A DNA stretch of 64,000 nucleotides. Source: Methylocaldum sp035627495 (GTDB lineage: Bacteria; Pseudomonadota; Gammaproteobacteria; Methylococcales; Methylococcaceae). Both the position numbers and the translations under genes were made by a program. The stretch is taken from positions 62,001 through 126,000 of the forward strand of contig NZ_DASPLO010000210.1 in assembly GCF_035627495.1 (NCBI RefSeq), given 5' to 3'. Numbering within the stretch: the first letter of the stretch is position 1; each line of letters starts with the position of its first letter. The notes under the pieces were generated by a model. That model was given only the letters and a program-made list of their open reading frames with translations. It was not told the origin of the DNA and did no database searches. This document shows, piece by piece, positions 43,610-53,382 of the stretch.

Positions 43610-45091
43610 CTACTCTCGTACCCTGCGCGAACGATGCCAAGCCGCGAGGCTCAAGCCCAATCCAAGAGCGATTACGACGGGCCAATCTCCCCACAGAGCG
43701 TAAGGCGTACTGCCCGCAATGGGCGTGATCGTCCCGGTAGCCTGAGCGCGCTGGAACAAAGGCGCCGCAACGGTGATCTCACCCTTCGGCGAGATGATGG
43801 CCGTCACGCCGGTATTGGTGGCGCGCAGCATATAGCGTCCGGTTTCGAGAGCCCTCATCTTGGCCATCTGCACGTGCTGATGGGGTGCGATGGAATCGCC
43901 GAACCAGGCATCGTTCGTGACGTTCACCAGATAAGCGGCCTGGGGTAAACCGGCCAGAGACTCTTGACCGAAGATGTCTTCATAGCAGATCGAGGCCACC
44001 AAAGGATGGCCCGCCGCCACCAGCGGCGTTTGGCCGCCGTTCCCGCTGGCGAAATCCGACAGCGGAATTTCCAGGATGTCCAGCACGAAACCCAGTACGG
44101 GGCGCAACGGCAGATATTCCCCAAAGGGCACCAGATGCCGCTTGAAATAAACCCCCGGCGATTTCCCCAGCGCGACGACCGCATTGAAATAGCGGTCCTG
44201 GACTTGATCGTAAAACGGTACCCCGATCAATAGGTCGGTACCGCTAGCCTTCGCTTCCGCCTCCAGATCGGCAAGAAACGTATCCTTGACCTGATGATAA
44301 AACGCCGGTATCGCGGTCTCCGGCCAGACGATCAGCCGCGAATCCCACGATTGCCGAGTCATCTCGGTATACATTTGCAGCGTCGCCCGCTGGAATTCCG
44401 GCTGCCATTTCATGTTTTGGGGGACATTTCCCTGAAGCAACGTCACCTTGAACGGCTCGCCGGCCGGCTGCGTCCAAGAAACCCCGCTCAATACGCCGCC
44501 CAGGCCGAGAACCGAAATGATCGCAACGGCGACGATCATCCGCGGTTTACGAGCCGAATGGAACGCGGCCAGAATTCCCCCGGCCACAAAGGCCAGACTC
44601 CAGCCGATGCCGTAGACGCCGAGAATGGGCCCGTAGGCAGCCAAGGGTGTATCGGTTTGGCTATAGCCGATTTGCAGCCACGGAAACCCGGTCAGGAACC
44701 AGCCCCGAAACCATTCCACCAAAATCCAAACCGCCGGGAAAACGACCAGTAATTTATATATCCGGCCCCCGCCGAAAAAGCGAACTGAAAGCCACCCCGC
44801 CAATGCCGGATAAAGCGCCAAGAAGGCCGTAAATACGAAGGTCAACGCCGCCGCCTCAAAGAGGCTTGCACCGCCGTAATCGTGCATGCTGACGTAAACC
44901 CAGGAAACGCCGAGGCCATATTGCCCCAGGCCGAACAGGTAACCGCGCAGAAATGCCCGGCGCGGCAAGACGTTCAACCAGCCGGCGAACAAGAGAAGTA
45001 AGGCGGCGACGGCAAGGACGGGATAGTTGAAAGGGGCAAACGCCAGCGGCAACAACAGACCGCCGAGCAAAGCCAGAATGTCGTAAATCAC
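43610..45091 (-). CDS. lnt: Apolipoprotein N-acyltransferase
   Basis: 493-aa inner-membrane enzyme that N-acylates lipoproteins in the periplasm. Six or more TM segments fill residues 1-210, followed by a nitrilase-fold domain with catalytic Glu in IVWPETAIP, Lys upstream of RHLVPFGEYLPL and Cys in ASICYEDIF. A final TM (WPVVIALGLGLSLAAW) closes it. Last gene of miaB-phoH-ybeY-ybeX-lnt, 13 bp after ybeX. Confidence 0.94.
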   Translation of the reverse strand: MIYDILALLGGLLLPLAFAPFNYPVLAVAALLLLFAGWLNVLPRRAFLRGYLFGLGQYGLGVSWVYVSMHDYGGASLFEAAALTFVFTAFLALYPALAGWLSVRFFGGGRIYKLLVVFPAVWILVEWFRGWFLTGFPWLQIGYSQTDTPLAAYGPILGVYGIGWSLAFVAGGILAAFHSARKPRMIVAVAIISVLGLGGVLSGVSWTQPAGEPFKVTLLQGNVPQNMKWQPEFQRATLQMYTEMTRQSWDSRLIVWPETAIPAFYHQVKDTFLADLEAEAKASGTDLLIGVPFYDQVQDRYFNAVVALGKSPGVYFKRHLVPFGEYLPLRPVLGFVLDILEIPLSDFASGNGGQTPLVAAGHPLVASICYEDIFGQESLAGLPQAAYLVNVTNDAWFGDSIAPHQHVQMAKMRALETGRYMLRATNTGVTAIISPKGEITVAAPLFQRAQATGTITPIAGSTPYALWGDWPVVIALGLGLSLAAWHRSRRVRE

Positions 45092-45104
45092 GGTCCGGAT
45101 CTTG

Positions 45105-45971
45105 TCAATCCACGCGAGCGCTGGCCCCGGATTGGCTTTCGGGCTGCGGCAGAAGGACTAATTTGAGTAGGTGTACGCGACGACTATCGGCACGCAGTAC
45201 GATGAAGCGGAAATGATCGATCTCCACTTTCTCGCCCCGTTTTGGCACATGTCCCAGATGGTGAACGATCAAGCCGCCGATGGTATCGAATTCGTCGTCG
45301 TTGAAGTCGACATAAAAGTAATCGTTGAACTCGTCGATGGGCGTCAGCGCTTTCAAGGTGTATTCGCGATCATTTTTCCTAAAGATGTATTCTTCGTCAC
45401 CGAAATCATGCTCGTCCTCGATTTCCCCGACGATCTGCTCCAGAACGTCTTCGATCGTCACCAATCCGGCCGCGCCGCCGTATTCGTCCACGACGATAGC
45501 CATGTGACTGCGGGTTGCGCGAAACTCCTTGAGCAGCACGTTGAGTCGTTTGCTCTCCGGAACGAATTGGGCGGGACGCATGATTTCGCGCACCTGCCTC
45601 GTCTTGTCTTTGAGGCTGTGAATCAGGAGGTCCTTCACCAGGAGAATACCGACCACCTCGGTACGATCTTCTCCGATGACCGGATAACGCGAGTGCGCGG
45701 ATTCGACCACCAGCGGAAATACCGTTTCCAGTTCCGCGTCTTGGGAAACCACGACCATTTGGGCCCGGGGAATCATGATGTCCCGAACCTTGAGCTCCGA
45801 GACCTGCATGACGCCCTCGATCATCGAAAGCGCTTCCAGCTCGATCAGATTCCGCTTCTGCGCAGCGCGCAACAGTTCCAGCAAATCCTCGCGATCCTCG
45901 GGTTCGCCGGTGAAGAAAAGGCCTAGTCGTTCGAGCCAACTTCGATGCTCGCCCGTTTGCTCCTCGCTCAT
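45105..45971 (-). CDS. ybeX: CorC/YbeX family CBS-domain protein
   Basis: 288-aa soluble protein with paired CBS domains (VRDIMIPRAQMVVV and VREIMRPAQFVPES) and a C-terminal CorC_HlyC domain (YTLKALTPIDEFNDYF, IGGLIVHHLGHVP). Linked to Mg2+/Co2+ handling and to ribosome maturation in E. coli. Its ATG overlaps the ybeY stop by 4 bp. Confidence 0.92.
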   Translation of the reverse strand: MSEEQTGEHRSWLERLGLFFTGEPEDREDLLELLRAAQKRNLIELEALSMIEGVMQVSELKVRDIMIPRAQMVVVSQDAELETVFPLVVESAHSRYPVIGEDRTEVVGILLVKDLLIHSLKDKTRQVREIMRPAQFVPESKRLNVLLKEFRATRSHMAIVVDEYGGAAGLVTIEDVLEQIVGEIEDEHDFGDEEYIFRKNDREYTLKALTPIDEFNDYFYVDFNDDEFDTIGGLIVHHLGHVPKRGEKVEIDHFRFIVLRADSRRVHLLKLVLLPQPESQSGASARVD

Positions 45972-46423
45972 GACGGCATGATCTCCTCGTAGGGATTGGG
46001 AAATCCTAGTTCACCGAGAATAGCGATTTCTTCCGCCTCCATAACAGCGGCATCGCTCTCCACGATGTGATCGAAACCTTGAAGGTGCAGCATGCCGTGC
46101 ACCACCATGTGGGCCCAGTGCGCTTCGGGATTTTTGCCTTGCTCGCGCGCCTCGCGCTCTACCACCGCGGCGCAGATCACAAGATCGCCCAGCAAATTGT
46201 TGGGAATGCCTTGCGGCACTTCAAAGGGAAAACTGAGGATGTTTGTCGATCCGGTCTTCTGCCGGTAATGCTCGTTCAACTCGGCGCTTTCCGTCTCGTC
46301 CACAATCCGTATGACTACCTCGGCCTCGTCCCGTTTCACCGCAGCGCTCGCCCACCGCAGAAATTTTTCGTCCTCAGGCACCCATTGCCGTTCCATGGCG
46401 TGCTGAATCTCAACGTGGATCAT
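45968..46423 (-). CDS. ybeY: Endoribonuclease YbeY
   Basis: 151-aa zinc-dependent rRNA-processing enzyme. The metal site is HMVVHGMLHLQGFDH. ATG 46423 (MIHVEIQHAMERQW) is chosen over 46468 because YbeY proteins are ~155 aa and begin near this point; it overlaps phoH by 14 bp. It acts in 16S 3' maturation and 70S quality control. Confidence 0.93.
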   Translation of the reverse strand: MIHVEIQHAMERQWVPEDEKFLRWASAAVKRDEAEVVIRIVDETESAELNEHYRQKTGSTNILSFPFEVPQGIPNNLLGDLVICAAVVEREAREQGKNPEAHWAHMVVHGMLHLQGFDHIVESDAAVMEAEEIAILGELGFPNPYEEIMPS

Positions 46424-47405
46424 GGTGATCCACTGCCTGCGCTCGCTCGTAAGCCTCGTAAGCGGCAACGATCCGTTGCACCAGGGGATGCCTCACGACA
46501 TCTTGGGACGTGAAGAAGGTGAAGCTGATGCCTTCGACGTCGCGCAACACTTCCAGCACGTGCCTGAGTCCGGATTCCTTGTTGCGCGGCAGGTCGATCT
46601 GGGTAATGTCGCCGGTGACAACAGCCTTGGAGCCGAAACCCACCCGGGTCAGAAACATCTTGATCTGCTCGACGGTTGTGTTCTGTGCCTCATCCAGGAT
46701 GATGAACGATTCGTTCAAGGTGCGTCCGCGCATAAATGCGAGCGGAGCCACCTCAATGACGTTGCGCTCAATAAGCTTGGCCACCCGTTCGAAGCCCAGC
46801 ATTTCGTACAAGGCGTCGTATAGAGGCCGCAAATAGGGATCAACCTTTTGCGCCATGTCGCCCGGCAAGAAACCCAGTTTCTCGCCTGCCTCGACCGCCG
46901 GACGCGCGAGAATCAGGCGCCTGACCTCGTCCCGTTCCAAGGCGGCAACGGCGCAAGCCACAGCCAGATAAGTCTTGCCGGTACCGGCGGGACCAACGCC
47001 GAAATTGATATCGTGGCTCTGGATGTTCTTGAGATAACGCTGTTGATTGGCGCCCTTCGGCTTTACCGCGCCGCGTTTGGTCCGGATCGCAACCGGTTCG
47101 ACTTCATCGACAGTGTGTTCCAACATGGCGGCGATATTGGCATCTTGTAACGACAAATGAACGCGCTCGGGTGTCATCACCTCGTGCGAGGTCGCGTCGA
47201 ACAAGCTCTGAAGAACTTTGTACGCCGCCTGGACCGGTTGGCCGGAGCCTATGATTTCGAATTGATTGCCGCGGTTGGCAATCTCTACGCCCAATCGTCT
47301 TTCGATCTGGCGCAGATGTTCATCGAATTGGCCACATAGGCTGGCTAACCGCTCGTTGTCGGCGGGTTCTAAGGTAAGGTGCAGGGAGTTCAGATGATTA
47401 AGCAA
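46410..47405 (-). CDS. ybeZ: PhoH-like ATPase (YbeZ)
   Basis: 331-aa PhoH-family P-loop ATPase. Walker A is GPAGTGKTYLAVA, Walker B lies in FIILDEAQNT, and there is an N-terminal KH-like region. It works with YbeY in RNA processing. The frame opens with TTG at 47405 (residues LNHLNSLHLTLEP follow), one base after the miaB stop; no in-frame ATG fits the N-terminus, so a TTG start is likely. Confidence 0.93.
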   Translation of the reverse strand: MLNHLNSLHLTLEPADNERLASLCGQFDEHLRQIERRLGVEIANRGNQFEIIGSGQPVQAAYKVLQSLFDATSHEVMTPERVHLSLQDANIAAMLEHTVDEVEPVAIRTKRGAVKPKGANQQRYLKNIQSHDINFGVGPAGTGKTYLAVACAVAALERDEVRRLILARPAVEAGEKLGFLPGDMAQKVDPYLRPLYDALYEMLGFERVAKLIERNVIEVAPLAFMRGRTLNESFIILDEAQNTTVEQIKMFLTRVGFGSKAVVTGDITQIDLPRNKESGLRHVLEVLRDVEGISFTFFTSQDVVRHPLVQRIVAAYEAYERAQAVDHHDPR

Positions 47406-47406
47406 G

Positions 47407-48780
47407 TTATGCGATGAGACCGTTGGTCTCGGGAATTGAAAAATCGGGAGCCGAGGTACTTATCCATCTGCCCCGCAGCGAGTTGGGCAGCGCTTCGACG
47501 ATCAAGACATTCAGAAACTGCCCGATGAGTTCGGGTGGCCCCGAAAAATTGACTACCCGGTTGTTCTCGGTCCGTCCGCTCAGTTGGGCATAATCCTTCT
47601 TCGAAATACCCTCGACCAATAGTCGTTGCACTGAATTGACCATGTTTCGGGAGATTTCCGCCGCCGTTTCATTGATTTTTGTCTGCAGCCGGGCCAAGCG
47701 CTCCCTTTTTACCGCCATGGGCACATCGTCTTCCATTTCGGCGGCCGGCGTACCGGGGCGGGGACTGTAAATAAAGCTATAGGAGTGATCGAAACCCAAG
47801 GTTTCTATCATATCCATGGTTTCTTCGAAGTCCTGCTCGGTTTCACCGGGAAACCCAACGATAAAATCCGATGACAAACTGAGGTTGGGCCTGACCTCCC
47901 GAAGTCGTTCCATCTTGTCAACGTACTCTTCGCGGGTGTGGCCGCGTTTCATCAAGCTCAAAATACGGTTGCTGCCGCTCTGTACGGGAAGGTGCAGATG
48001 GTCCACCAGTTTTGGAATTTCTGCATAGGCTTCAATGAGGCTGTCCGTGAATTCCACCGGATGCGAAGTGGTGAACCGAATGCGCTCGACGCCGTCGATC
48101 GCCGACACGTAATTCAACAGCAACGCAAAATCGGCAACTTCACCGCCTAACATTGCGCCCCGGTAGGCATTGACGTTTTGCCCGAGCAACACGACCTCGC
48201 GTACGCCTTGATCGGTCAAGGCGACAATTTCCGCGATGACATCATCCAGCGGACGGCTGATTTCCTCTCCACGGGTATAAGGTACGACACAAAATGTGCA
48301 ATATTTACTGCAACCTTCCATCACCGAAACGAAAGCTTTAGGCCCTTCGGCGCGCGGTTCGGGAAGCGCGTCGAATTTTTCGATTTCCGGAAACGATACG
48401 TCGACGGCGGGTGTTTTATCCCTTCTCACCTTGTTCAGCAGCTCCGGCAAACGATGCAGGGTCTGCGGACCGAAAACCATGTCCACGTAGGGCGCACGCC
48501 GCTGCAGGGCTGCCCCTTCCTGGCTGGCAACGCAGCCGCCGACGCCGATAACGACTCCCGGTCTTTTATCCTTGAGCGGACGCCAGCGCCCCAACTCGGA
48601 AAAAACCTTTTCTTGAGCCTTTTCCCGGACTGAACAAGTGTTCAGCAACAAGACATCGGCTTCTTCGGGGTCGCTGGTGAGTTCGAATCCATGGGAGGCA
48701 TGGAGTACGTCGCGCATCTTGGCGGAATCGTACTCGTTCATTTGGCAACCGATGGTTTCAATGAAAAGTTTCTGGGCCAT
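47407..48780 (-). CDS. miaB: tRNA-2-methylthio-N6-dimethylallyladenosine synthase
   Basis: 457-aa radical-SAM methylthiotransferase modifying A37 of tRNAs reading UNN codons. The N-terminal UPF0004 domain holds cluster Cys in GCQMNEYDS, LNTCSVREKA and GVGGCVAS; the radical SAM motif is CSKYCTFCVVPYTRG; TRAM closes it. Start is ATG 48780 (MAQKLFIETIGC); the 13-codon extension upstream is not conserved. First gene of the five-gene operon. Confidence 0.95.
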   Translation of the reverse strand: MAQKLFIETIGCQMNEYDSAKMRDVLHASHGFELTSDPEEADVLLLNTCSVREKAQEKVFSELGRWRPLKDKRPGVVIGVGGCVASQEGAALQRRAPYVDMVFGPQTLHRLPELLNKVRRDKTPAVDVSFPEIEKFDALPEPRAEGPKAFVSVMEGCSKYCTFCVVPYTRGEEISRPLDDVIAEIVALTDQGVREVVLLGQNVNAYRGAMLGGEVADFALLLNYVSAIDGVERIRFTTSHPVEFTDSLIEAYAEIPKLVDHLHLPVQSGSNRILSLMKRGHTREEYVDKMERLREVRPNLSLSSDFIVGFPGETEQDFEETMDMIETLGFDHSYSFIYSPRPGTPAAEMEDDVPMAVKRERLARLQTKINETAAEISRNMVNSVQRLLVEGISKKDYAQLSGRTENNRVVNFSGPPELIGQFLNVLIVEALPNSLRGRWISTSAPDFSIPETNGLIA

Positions 48781-48881
48781 TCTGAGCAGGAAAACGGATT
48801 GGTAGCTAAATTCTACCAAATTTGGCTACCAATCCCGTCGTTTCGTTCAGCTTAGACCTCATATTTTTCGAAAAAATGAAA

Positions 48882-48905
48882 AGCCCCTGCGCAACGGCAA
48901 GGGCT
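48882..48905 (-). terminator. Intrinsic terminator after the 179-aa membrane protein
   Basis: AGCCCCTGC (48882-48890) and GCAAGGGCT (48897-48905) form a stem with one mismatch. On the minus strand it is followed by TTTTCATTTTTT, a good U-tract. Confidence 0.75.
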
Positions 48906-48935
48906 GAGGGCCAAGTGAGGGGCACGGCAATGACC

Positions 48936-49475
48936 TTAAGCGGGTGTCGTTTTGACAGGCTGGAACGGATTGACGAAAGTGGAACCGACACTCATCAACT
49001 GCGCCTCCGGATGTTTTGCAGCCATCAGTGTCCGGACGCTCTCCTCCTGGTCGGAGCGCACGTCGATCATGATCAAGTATTTTCCGGCGTCGATCTCGTT
49101 GTGATACTGGGCTATTGCGTGATTTTCCGTCGCTAAGCCGCTCAACCCGCCGACCCAGGCTCCGAAAAGCGTGATAAAGCCGAAGATCGCCACATAGATC
49201 AAGCCGCTGGCATTCGCCCCGAAGGGCTCCGTAGCCATCACGTAACCCGTGACTAGCAATGCAATTATGAACCCCATCAGTGCCCCGCGCTCACCGGATC
49301 GGATAATGTCGTGTTTTTGAATGAGGTTCGCAGCGTGAATATGTCGCCGATAAAGACCCGCCTCGTCCTTGCTGATGACGTGAAAGTGCCAGTCGGTAAT
49401 TCCTGCCTGGTGAATATCGTTCGAAATCCGCTCGGTGCTGTCGAGATTGCCGGTGAGATAGTACATACGTTTCAT
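48936..49475 (-). CDS. Two-TM membrane protein of unknown function
   Basis: 179 aa from ATG 49475, which has AGGAGG upstream; the frame to 49508 is not needed. The N-terminal ~55 residues form a soluble alpha/beta region (MYYLTGNLDSTERISNDIHQ), followed by two TM segments (~62-80 GALMGFIIALLVTGYVM and ~88-108 LIYVAIFGFITLFGAWVGGL) and a soluble C-terminus (GKYLIMIDVRSDQEESV). It resembles DUF1269-like and magnesium-transporter-accessory proteins in layout, but I do not assign a function. Confidence 0.7.
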   Translation of the reverse strand: MKRMYYLTGNLDSTERISNDIHQAGITDWHFHVISKDEAGLYRRHIHAANLIQKHDIIRSGERGALMGFIIALLVTGYVMATEPFGANASGLIYVAIFGFITLFGAWVGGLSGLATENHAIAQYHNEIDAGKYLIMIDVRSDQEESVRTLMAAKHPEAQLMSVGSTFVNPFQPVKTTPA

Positions 49476-49548
49476 GACTGACCTCCTGATCGCTGACCAA
49501 CACAACAAGTCACATTAAGGAAACAATTAATTTCCAAATTTTGGGATC

Positions 49549-49578
49549 GATGTAGCACCGGACCATCTTCATTGTCAA
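49549..49578 (-). promoter_or_regulatory. Candidate promoter of the 179-aa membrane protein gene
   Basis: Minus strand: perfect -35 TTGACA (49578-49573), 18-bp spacer, extended -10 TGC-TACATC (49557-49549). It lies about 75 bp upstream of the ATG. The -10 hexamer is weak but the TG extension compensates. Confidence 0.45.
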
Positions 49579-49622
49579 GAGAAAGGCTTCCGGACAGCCA
49601 TCGATTCAAACCCGGCTCAGCC

Positions 49623-50822
49623 CTAAAGAAGCTCGACCCAATGGCGCACCGGCACATCGGCTTTCGACTGCAAATGAGCCCAACAGCCGATATTGGCGGT
49701 CGCGATGCATTCCGGCCCGCCTTTTTCAAGAGCCTGTATTTTGTTGACCAGAAGTTTTTGGGAAAGCTCCGACTGCAGCAATGAGTACGTTCCGGCCGAA
49801 CCACAGCAGAGATGAGGCTGCGCAACGGGAGTCAGCTCAAATCCCAGACTGGACAATAGTCTTTCAACCAGTCCGTTTAATTTTTGGCCGTTCTGGAGGG
49901 TGCAGGGCGAATGAAATGCAATCCTCCGGGCGATCGGTTTTTGCAACCGGGACAAGTCCTCTTCCGCAAGAATTTCGCCGATATCCTTGGCCAGCGCCGA
50001 AATGCGGTTGGCCTTCGCCGCGTAGGCCGGGTCGTGTTTCAACACATCGCCGTATTCCTTGACCATAACCCCGCAACCGCTGGCAGTACTAACAACCGCT
50101 TCCGCTCCCCGCTCGATATGGGGCCACCAAGCGTCGATGTTGCGCCGCATGAACGCCGCGCCTTCGTCATGAGCCGCGAGATGGTAGCTCAAAGCTCCGC
50201 AGCAGCCGCTCTGCTCCGCCCGTATGACGCTGATACCGAGCTTGTCCAGAACATTCGCGGCGGCGGCATTGATCGACGGCGCCATCGAGGGTTGCACGCA
50301 TCCGTCCAAGATCAGCATCCTGCGCGCATGTCTTTCGGGCGGCCAGCTCGGAGCAGGAGACTTCGGCGGTATCTTGCCGCGCAACGTCGCCGGCAGCATC
50401 GGCCGCACCAGCCTGGCGAGTCCCAGGAGCAGCCAGAAGCGCTGCGGATAAGCCATCAGCTTGCGCAGCGCTAATCGCTGAACCCGCTGCAGCCAAGAAC
50501 GCCGGACCCGCTTCTCCAAAATTCCCCGTCCGATATCGGCCAGCCTGCCGTATCGCACCCCGGACGGACAGGTGGTTTCGCAAGCTCGGCAAGTCAGGCA
50601 ACGATCGAGGTGCAATTGAGTCTTGGCCGTAACCTCCTGTCCCTCCAGCATCTGTTTCAGGAGATAAATGCGGCCGCGAGGGCCGTCCAGCTCGTCTCCC
50701 AGAAGCTGATAGGTCGGACAGGTGGCGGTGCAAAACCCGCAATGCACGCAACTTCTGAGAATGGAGTCCGCCTCCCGGCCTTCGGGCGTATCTTTGATGA
50801 AATCGGCGAGATTGGTTTGCAT
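49623..50822 (-). CDS. glcF: Glycolate oxidase iron-sulfur subunit
   Basis: 399 aa from ATG 50822 (MQTNLADFIKDTPEG). Two 4Fe-4S motifs: CVHCGFCTATCP and CLTCRACETTCP; two CCG domains follow (GCCGALSYHL, CCGSAGTY). Carries electrons from GlcD/GlcE to the quinone pool during oxidation of glycolate to glyoxylate. The ATG overlaps the glcE stop by one base. Confidence 0.93.
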   Translation of the reverse strand: MQTNLADFIKDTPEGREADSILRSCVHCGFCTATCPTYQLLGDELDGPRGRIYLLKQMLEGQEVTAKTQLHLDRCLTCRACETTCPSGVRYGRLADIGRGILEKRVRRSWLQRVQRLALRKLMAYPQRFWLLLGLARLVRPMLPATLRGKIPPKSPAPSWPPERHARRMLILDGCVQPSMAPSINAAAANVLDKLGISVIRAEQSGCCGALSYHLAAHDEGAAFMRRNIDAWWPHIERGAEAVVSTASGCGVMVKEYGDVLKHDPAYAAKANRISALAKDIGEILAEEDLSRLQKPIARRIAFHSPCTLQNGQKLNGLVERLLSSLGFELTPVAQPHLCCGSAGTYSLLQSELSQKLLVNKIQALEKGGPECIATANIGCWAHLQSKADVPVRHWVELL

Positions 50823-51883
50823 CACAGGTCCTCGTAAAGCCGTCCGGGGTTGAACAACCCCTTCGGATCGAATGCCCGCTTCAGATTCGCATGCAAAGAT
50901 TTCAAACCGCTCGGCAAGGGCTGAAATACCGGTCCGTCGCCGCCTTGACCTCGAAACAGGGCGGCATGCCCGCCGGCCGACTGCGCCGCCCGAAATACGG
51001 TTTCCGAAGGAGCATCGGTCTTTAGCCAACGCAATGCGCCGCCCCAGTCGTAGAACCAGACACCCGGCAAATCCAGGACCGGTGTGGCCGGCGCCAGCGA
51101 TATCCGCCAGAGATTGCCGCCGGAACAGAAGAATTCGTGGCGCTGCTCGCGCAAATCCCGCCAGAAAGCATCTCCATCAGGCGACGCGTCGCCGCCGAAT
51201 TTTCGGTATACGGCTTCGATGGCCCGCTCCGAACCCGACAAACGCGCATAGATTCGGCGACCGTCGCACGCCAGCCCGGAGAGCGGCCAAGGCTCGGAAC
51301 ACCAACGATTCATCGTGCTTAAGGCTGCTTGAATGCTCTGTTCAAAACAGACAGTCAATTCGCGCTCGGGTTTGGGCGACACTTTGAGCGATGCTTCCAG
51401 GATTACGCCCAAAGTACCCATGGCACCTACCATGAGCCGAGAAACGTCAAAGCCGGCGACGTTTTTCATGACTTCGCCGCCAAATGAAAGGATCTCGCCG
51501 TTGTCGTTCAAAATCCTGCAACCGAGCATGCAATCTCGCGCCGAACCCGCAAATGGCCTCCGAGGGCCCGAAAATCCGCAGGCCAGAGTTCCTCCCAAAG
51601 TCGCACCCGCACCGAAATAAGGCGGCTCGAAGGGCAGCATCTGGCCGTATTCGGCCAAGACAGCCTCGATGTCGGACAAAGGCGTACCGCACCGAGCGGT
51701 AAGCACCAACTCGGTGGGCTCGAAACGCAGGATTCCGGCATGTCCGGCCGTTTCCAGCAAAACGCCCGAGGATTTCCCGCCGTAAAAAGCCTTGCTCCCG
51801 CTGCCGGCGATCCTGAGCGGCGTTCCCGAGTCCGCCGCATTCAGCACGGCTTGACGAAGGCTCTCGCTGAGATCGGCGTCCAT
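50822..51883 (-). CDS. glcE: Glycolate oxidase FAD-binding subunit
   Basis: 353 aa from ATG 51883 (MDADLSESLRQAV). PCMH-type FAD domain with PLRIAGSGSKAFYGG, GATLGGTLACGFSGPRRP and VMKNVAGFDVSRLMVGAMGTLGVI. The longer frame to 52126 reads antisense-like sequence across glcD. It is coupled to glcD and glcF through 1-bp TGATG overlaps. Confidence 0.93.
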   Translation of the reverse strand: MDADLSESLRQAVLNAADSGTPLRIAGSGSKAFYGGKSSGVLLETAGHAGILRFEPTELVLTARCGTPLSDIEAVLAEYGQMLPFEPPYFGAGATLGGTLACGFSGPRRPFAGSARDCMLGCRILNDNGEILSFGGEVMKNVAGFDVSRLMVGAMGTLGVILEASLKVSPKPERELTVCFEQSIQAALSTMNRWCSEPWPLSGLACDGRRIYARLSGSERAIEAVYRKFGGDASPDGDAFWRDLREQRHEFFCSGGNLWRISLAPATPVLDLPGVWFYDWGGALRWLKTDAPSETVFRAAQSAGGHAALFRGQGGDGPVFQPLPSGLKSLHANLKRAFDPKGLFNPGRLYEDL

Positions 51884-53379
51884 CAGAAACGTTCCAAATC
51901 GGGATGGGCTATTTGTCCCCGGTGAACGTGCATCGCCCCGAATTCGGCGCACCGATGCAGCGTCGGAATGGCTTTTCCCGGATTCAACAGCCCCGCGGGA
52001 TCGAAAGCCGCTTTGACCGCATGGAACTGCGCCAGTTCGGGAGCCTTGAACTGCAGGCACATCTGATTGATTTTCTCTATCCCGACGCCGTGTTCGCCGG
52101 TAATGCTCCCTCCAGCTTCCACGCAAATCTCCAGAATTTTGCCGCCGAGTTGTTCGACCCGCTCCAGCTCTCCGGGATTGTTCGCGTCATACAAAATTAG
52201 CGGATGGAGATTGCCGTCGCCGGCATGAAACACGTTGCCCACGGCCAATCCATATTCCTCAGAAAGCTCGGAAATTCGACCCAATACCTCAGCCAGGCGC
52301 TTACGTGGAATGGTGCCGTCCATGCAGTAATAATCGGGGGAGATGCGCCCTACCGCCGGGAAGGCCGCCTTTCTACCCGCCCAGAATCTTTTGCGTTCCG
52401 TTTCGCTGTTTGATTGCCGTACCTCGGCCGCGCCCTTTGCCAGGAAAATTTCCCGCGCTCTGAGAAGATCGCTTTCGACCTGCTCGGCGATACCGTCGAA
52501 TTCGCAGAGCACGATCGCCGCGGCGTCGGTCGGATATCCCGCATGCACGAAATCCTCCACCGCCCGAATGGTTGCGTTGTCCATCATTTCGAGACCCGCC
52601 GGAAGCAAACCGGCACCGATGATGGTAGCCACCGCCTCGCCCGCGCCCTCGACACCGTCGAACGAAGCCAAAAGCACCTGCGCGCAAGGAGGAATCGGCA
52701 GTAGCTTTACGGTAATTTCGACGATCACGCCCAGCAAACCCTCGGAGCCCGTGATCAGGGCCAACAGATCATAGCCGGGACCGTCGAGCCCCGAACCGCC
52801 CAGCGTGACGAGCTCGCCGTCCATGGTAACGAGTTGGACCCGAAGGACGTTGTGCACGGTCAATCCGTATTTGAGACAGTGGACGCCGCCGGAGTTCTCC
52901 GCCACGTTGCCGCCGATGGTACAGGCGATCTGCGAGGACGGATCGGGGGCGTAGTAAAGCCCGTAAGGCGCCGCGGCCTCCGATATGGCGAGATTCCGAA
53001 CGCCCGGCTGGACGCGGGCGATTCGGTTCGCACGGTCGATCTCGATGATCCGGTTGAACTTGGCGAGACTCAGCAAGACGCCGTTGGCGATCGGCAAGGC
53101 CCCGCCGGAAAGTCCCGTGCCCGCACCCCGCGCTACGACCGGAACACCGTATTCCCGACATAATCGGAGCACGGCTTGCACCTGTTCCACCGTTTCGGGC
53201 AAGACTACGACCCAAGGTAGTTCCCGGTAGGCGGAAAGCCCGTCGCATTCATAGGGACGAAGATCTTCCGTATCGAACAGCAGCCCGTCGGGCTTGATGT
53301 GTTCGCTCAAGAGGCGGAGGAAACTGTCACGCTCGACGTGATGGGTAATCCGTTCGGACGGATGGACTTGATAGGTCAT
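51883..53379 (-). CDS. glcD: Glycolate oxidase catalytic subunit
   Basis: 498-aa flavoprotein of the FAD-linked oxidase family. FAD site: VPVVARGAGTGLSGGALP and IGGNVAENSGGVHCLKYG; the C-terminal domain has GNVFHAGDGNLHPLI and GSITGEHGVG. First gene of glcD-glcE-glcF. In organisms fixing CO2 or exposed to O2 it removes 2-phosphoglycolate-derived glycolate. No glcC-like regulator is adjacent. Confidence 0.94.
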   Translation of the reverse strand: MTYQVHPSERITHHVERDSFLRLLSEHIKPDGLLFDTEDLRPYECDGLSAYRELPWVVVLPETVEQVQAVLRLCREYGVPVVARGAGTGLSGGALPIANGVLLSLAKFNRIIEIDRANRIARVQPGVRNLAISEAAAPYGLYYAPDPSSQIACTIGGNVAENSGGVHCLKYGLTVHNVLRVQLVTMDGELVTLGGSGLDGPGYDLLALITGSEGLLGVIVEITVKLLPIPPCAQVLLASFDGVEGAGEAVATIIGAGLLPAGLEMMDNATIRAVEDFVHAGYPTDAAAIVLCEFDGIAEQVESDLLRAREIFLAKGAAEVRQSNSETERKRFWAGRKAAFPAVGRISPDYYCMDGTIPRKRLAEVLGRISELSEEYGLAVGNVFHAGDGNLHPLILYDANNPGELERVEQLGGKILEICVEAGGSITGEHGVGIEKINQMCLQFKAPELAQFHAVKAAFDPAGLLNPGKAIPTLHRCAEFGAMHVHRGQIAHPDLERF

Positions 53380-53382
53380 GGA